A stretch of 64,000 nucleotides of DNA from assembly GCA_030248215.1 (NCBI GenBank), contig JASANG010002181.1, positions 62,001 through 126,000 on the forward strand, written 5' to 3'. The notes under the pieces were generated by a model that worked only from the letters and a program-made list of their open reading frames with translations, had not been told where the DNA came from and did no database searches. Of this stretch, positions 59,736-64,000 are shown one piece after another. Source of the DNA: Enoplolaimus lenunculus (lineage: Eukaryota > Nematoda > Enoplea > Enoplida > Thoracostomopsidae). Numbering within the stretch: the first letter of the stretch is position 1; each line of letters starts with the position of its first letter. Both the position numbers and the translations under genes were made by a program.

Positions 59736-62700
59736 CTGAATGATGATGTCAGAAATTAAGCTAGTTTTTCGCCACTGATTTATTCAACATCTGTTCCAAT
59801 TTTGAGATCCGTAATTGCGCAGGTTTGTCAGTTTGAGAACCTTTCGCTAACTAGTGATCCGCGCTATTGGTATTTGACAATATGGCCCAGCAAAAATTTT
59901 CCAGCAACGATATTCATGACACATAAAGCGTTCAGATTTCCAAAAAATTGACATATTTGAGCTTCTCAGAAACTTTAATTTGGTGTTTCTACGGTCTTTA
60001 GGCTCCACTTTGAGATCCAAAAAAGTTTCGTTAAAAAGCAGACAAATTAGGATCCATTCGGCGCAGCTTACAACGCTGAGTCTAACAGTGTTAAAATTTT
60101 CACCATCAGACAATTGGGTGAAAAAAGTATGGACACGTAGCTTATATCGCGTGCTGCCAATGATTTGGGACGCCGCTAAATCTGCTATGAGACCATAACT
60201 CTCCAATCGTCTGATTGTGAAAAGTTTAACATCATTTGACGCAGCGTCACAAGCTGCGTTGAATGACAAATAATATGTCCAACTTTTTGACAAAAAATTC
60301 ACTTGGGTTCCAAAGGGATCCTGGGGTCCTAACGAGACTCTGAATAGTCCTTGTCATGGTTGACGATGCACTAACCCGCTACAGTCTATAAATATTTAAC
60401 TAAACACATTAATCGTGGTCATTTTATACTACACATGCGCATGTAAAACGAATCCAGAACCTTTTCACGTGTTGAGGGGCGTAAAATATTTTGTAACAAA
60501 CATCGTGAGCGAAGCGAGCGACAAGCTATACACAATATTTGTGGCATGAATGTAAAAATTCTTAAAGCATAGACATTTAGTAGGATTGCATTTTAAACAT
60601 CGTTCCGGTTGTCAAACCTCAAAAAACGGGCCAATGTATTGATCAGAGCCGTAGTACAAGAATATTCGGGGTTTTTCGATTATCCTCACAGCCGGCGTTT
60701 ACCAAAATTGGTCGTACTTTAAGAGTTTCGGCATATTTAGTTTTCTTTTGACTATCTTTTATCATTCCACGCCCAAATTTGAATTATTCAAAAACACTGA
60801 TTTCTGCTACGTCTCACATCTGATTTTATGACAGTATTCGAATCGGCACAATTTTATTGAGGAACTTGGGTTTTATTTGTTGTTTACAATCATGTGTTCG
60901 CTTTGTATTACGTTTGGCTGACTGCGATCGCTTGATAAACGGTACCATCGTCATTGATCATCCAGTAATAATTTGATGTTTCAATTCGCATATTATCTGA
61001 AACGGAAAAGTTTCATTATCTTTTAGTTTTGTAAGTTTCATATCGACAGTCCCATGTATTCCAAACCGTTCCGGTTATCTCTTGTAATCCATCACGTTTT
61101 GGTTAACGAAGCCACTTCAAACAGATAGCACTGAGTACTTCAACAAACATGGTTTCATTCAATTCAGCGTCCGACGAAAACGCTACTGTTGTATTGTCTT
61201 AAATTGTAAATTTTGGGCCAAACATCAGAGACCTAACGTTTTTCTGCGAGACTGCAATAGAGTGAGCTTTAGCTTTGGACTGATTTTTTTGCTTAAGCTT
61301 AGGCTTGTAAGCTCATTTTTACGCTTAGGCTATACACTTAAAATAATATTTGTGATATTTAAGAAATAATTTTCTTACATTAAAGAAATATGATTCGCAA
61401 GGAGCACTTGAAAAGTGTATATTTCTGCTGTAACGAGAATGATTTCAAAAAAGTTTTGAAATGAAGTCTGAAAATAAACGTTTTCCTGCTTATATTTAGA
61501 AAAATTGTCTTAAATATCACAAAAACTTTTCTAAATTTGCCACAGTAAATACTTTGGAATGAATTCAGAAATACTTTTTTTGTGTGTAGCTTAGGATTTA
61601 GGCTTAGAAATATGCTTATAGCGCTGTTATGGTCTTGTTCTATGAATTTAGCAAAACTTCGAACAGAATACCGGTTTTGCGGGGTTTTAAAGCATTGTCT
61701 AAACTGAATTATAGTAATCACAATATATATATAATAAATCATTTGAATTATATAAAAAGAGCTAAAAAGTTTACGGTATCAGCTAGTACTATTCTCCAAT
61801 TTTTTCGACTGCAAACCGCTAAACTTTTGTGTACTTTTGTCGTTCCATAATTCATTTGTGGCCACAACTTTCAAAAATAGCCTACTTTAAATTTAGGAAT
61901 TATAATAAATTAATACAAGAGTTAGTCGTTATTTTTGTACCGGTATCGGTTTCAAAATTGTTTATTTTGTTGTTGTTGTTGTTGTTGACTCATTTTCATT
62001 CATTCGTTGTCCGGACAACCTGTAAACCTTAGTTAGAATTCGCTCAGGTTTTTTGTGATTGAAAATCACGAAACTTTATTGTAAGCCGAAATTAATAAAT
62101 TGACTACTTTGGCCAATATGCGTATAACGTGCATCAATAATAGTTGGAAGCAGTGACGAGTTCAGGATGTGCTCAAAATGCATCTAAAACTACAGTTCCG
62201 TTCTAACGATGGGGATATAAATAGGTTTTGACTCTTTTGGTTTCGTCCAGTACCGTCCGGCTTCGTACGGCGTCGTCTGGGAACCGATATTTGGTTTCTC
62301 GACACTTCCCGGTGTGAGAGAATATTTCCAAATATCTATTCAAGTGCTCGCAGCTGGTAGGATTGCGGCGTTATTAACATCATTAAATTTTTAAAGTTCA
62401 GAAACCGGGCCAATGTAAACATCAGGGGCGGATCGTTTTCGTGTGGGATTCGCAATAGAGTAAGCTTAAGTTTTAGACTAATTTTTTTGCTTAGACTTAG
62501 GTTCACGTATAAGCTCATTCTTACGCCTACGCTTATGCTTATAGGTTAGGCTTAGGAATGCAGTTGTTATACTGTCATTTTGTTTTTATATACAGTTCTT
62601 GACCAATGTTGAGCTTCATCTATTCTTAGTCATATTTTAACGGTTCGTAGGACAAATTTGAATGATTTGCGGAATTTTCGGCGAGTTTAATAATAGCGTA

Positions 62701-63409
62701 AGAAACCGGATCTTTTTTGTTTCAACTACGTCGTGTTTTTAGGGTTGTTTGGTTTGCTTATGGATCCATAGTTGTACTATCACGTAAAAAATATATTTCG
62801 ACAAGCCTTGCCCGGTATACAGCGGTTATTATCATGAATTATGGCTCGGGAAATGACATATAGGATCATGTTAATTATATAAACCTGCCTGCATCAAGTC
62901 ATGGGGGCTGGGCGACTTAGAGTTTGAGAAGCTTAAATGTGCATAGGTCGGCGATAAATTCGGAAGTCAGAATAGACTTTTAATACACATACATAGTGTA
63001 ATTCATCAGCTGATGCGAAATACACAACCGAACCTTGGTTCTTGGTGACTTTGTACACATATGCATCTCTTAAATAAATAATTACATAAGGCATACTGAC
63101 ACACAAATAATACATTAATGCACTTTATGGTGCCGCCAATAAAAGGGGCTAGGCAATAAACGTGCAAGGTCTCTATTTTGAGTCTGATTCAATAGGAGTC
63201 TATTTCGTTAATTGAACGTCCGTAAATCGATCATTCATCTTTTCTCTTATTCGGGTCACTACAGTACGTAAACTGGTGCCATTGTTTCGAAGCGAAAACG
63301 CTTGCTAAAGGTCATGATCTACAAACTTGGTGGTTAGCCATAATTTCATTTCGGGATATGTTTCAGCTTCTGTTTCATTTTGCCTCGTATAATCCATTTC
63401 ATACGAAAC
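59736..63409. other. gene-free stretch with reversed TTAGGC-core remnants
   Basis: Family A-like remnants lie at about 60632-60665, 61214-61640 and 62405-62580 (GGGCCAATGTAAACATCAGG at the last). A (TTG)n run is at 61970-61987. The right end of a family D MITE (TTATTCGGGTCACTACAG) ends at 63264. No supportable exon. Confidence 0.45.
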
Positions 63410-63576
63410 CGGGCCCGTAGCTAAGAAGGGGAGGGGGCAAGGGCGATCAGACCCCTGAAAAAATTGCGGCTCCTCCTAGAAAATTTTTAACCTTGTTTGT
63501 AAGTTATTGAAAACCCTTGAATGTCCATCCTGAAAAACTTTTACCCCCCTAGAAAGGTGAGCTGGCTCCGGGCCTG
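63410..63576. mobile_element. CAGGCCCGTAGC-type MITE, second copy
   Basis: The ends are CGGGCCCGTAGCTAAGAAGG and AGCTGGCTCCGGGCCTG. The interior CCTTGAATGTCCATCCTGAA matches, in reverse, the copy at 49399-49562. From 63577 to the end no gene is recognisable. Confidence 0.7.
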
Positions 63577-64000
63577 TGCGAGGCGAAATATTTTGATTCC
63601 TTTAGGATCGAGTGAGTTGTTCTAAAACGTGTTAAAATGCTATTTTTCTGTCACCAGAAATTCGTGGCATCATATATGTCGCTTATTTCGCTCCACAGGA
63701 TATGCTACCGGTTGGAATATCCTGACAACAAAGTAGCCTGCCGCCGTATATTCTAGAACCTGCGCCAAAAACAATAATCAATAGTTTGTATTTAGCATAC
63801 ATTACAATACATTACATTATGTTTATATGAATATATAGGGTACTTTATTAGGTTGCCACGGGTAACCAGAAGTGGAACCTGAAAAACAGATCTACAGCCC
63901 TGGTTCTATTGTGTGTAGCTTTAGGAATAATTCTTATTGTTCAGTTGTTTTTGACATAAAATTATCGTTCTCATAGCAGACTCATCTCACAGGATACGGA

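Noticed and set aside
59847-60302. Open minus-strand frame of about 150 codons
   Set aside because: It overlaps dispersed sequence (AGCTCAAATATG-type block shared with 39250 and 51631) and shows no recognisable domain or splice support.
15830-62580. TTAGGC arrays as interstitial telomere repeats
   Set aside because: The well-defined arrays lie within elements with inverted ends and 8-bp duplications, are short and degenerate, and occur in both orientations.
1-64000. CRISPR arrays, bacterial operons, rRNA genes
   Set aside because: None seen: the tandem repeats lack unique spacers of constant size, and gene structure is eukaryotic throughout.

Overview
This is an AT-rich, intron-bearing metazoan nuclear window. 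All recognisable proteins are animal families: insulin/relaxin-like peptide, Pygopus, doublecortin domain, AAMP, ISG12/IFI27-like, carbonyl reductase and ribosomal protein L41. Introns are mostly 0.3-2 kb with GT..AG ends. One gene pair has a 17-nt intercistronic gap ending in a splice acceptor, and another gene has a splice acceptor directly before its ATG. Both fit an animal that uses spliced-leader trans-splicing. An ascidian (tunicate) would fit best, but this is inference and the sequence does not prove the species.

Layout. 1-3.3 kb: 5' part of a carbonyl reductase (SDR) gene on the minus strand, running off the left edge, with a tRNA-like sequence and its partial copy in an intron. 3.3-7.4 kb: repeats. 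7.4-8.8 kb: an unknown three-exon gene directly behind an ISG12-like gene (minus). 8.9-19.5 kb: repeat-dominated, including three diverged copies of a long segment with inserted elements and minisatellites. 19.56 kb: RPL41, 22 codons (minus). 21.4-23.2 kb: AAMP, uninterrupted, with a glutamine-rich insertion (minus). 23.6-26.5 kb: nested DNA transposon remnants and one orphan terminal exon. 26.5-28.8 kb: a compact Pygopus gene (minus). 29.4-30 kb: two tRNA-derived SINE-like units. 30-38.3 kb: mainly repeats. 38.4-39.6 kb: a two-exon insulin-like peptide gene (plus). 42.7-45.6 kb and 54.2-55.7 kb: two doublecortin-domain paralogues (minus). 55.7-64 kb: no recognisable gene, many short DNA-transposon derivatives.

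The strongest non-genic signal is a family of short non-autonomous DNA elements. They start with GGCC(C/A)ATGT, carry 8-bp target duplications, and have cores built of degenerate TTAGGC (GCCTAA) hexamers. Similar termini enclose quite different minisatellite cores in two larger members. A second abundant family has TA duplications and ends in a 22-bp repeat containing TGACCCGAATAAGAGG. A third has CAGGGTG termini with (imperfect) 8-bp duplications, as in hAT elements. No transposase coding sequence was seen for any of them.

The genes do not form one pathway. Locally interesting links are the apparent ISG12-like/unknown operon-style pair and the tandem doublecortin paralogues. Exon joins were worked out by eye from splice sites, phase and family similarity; no alignment or transcript data were available.
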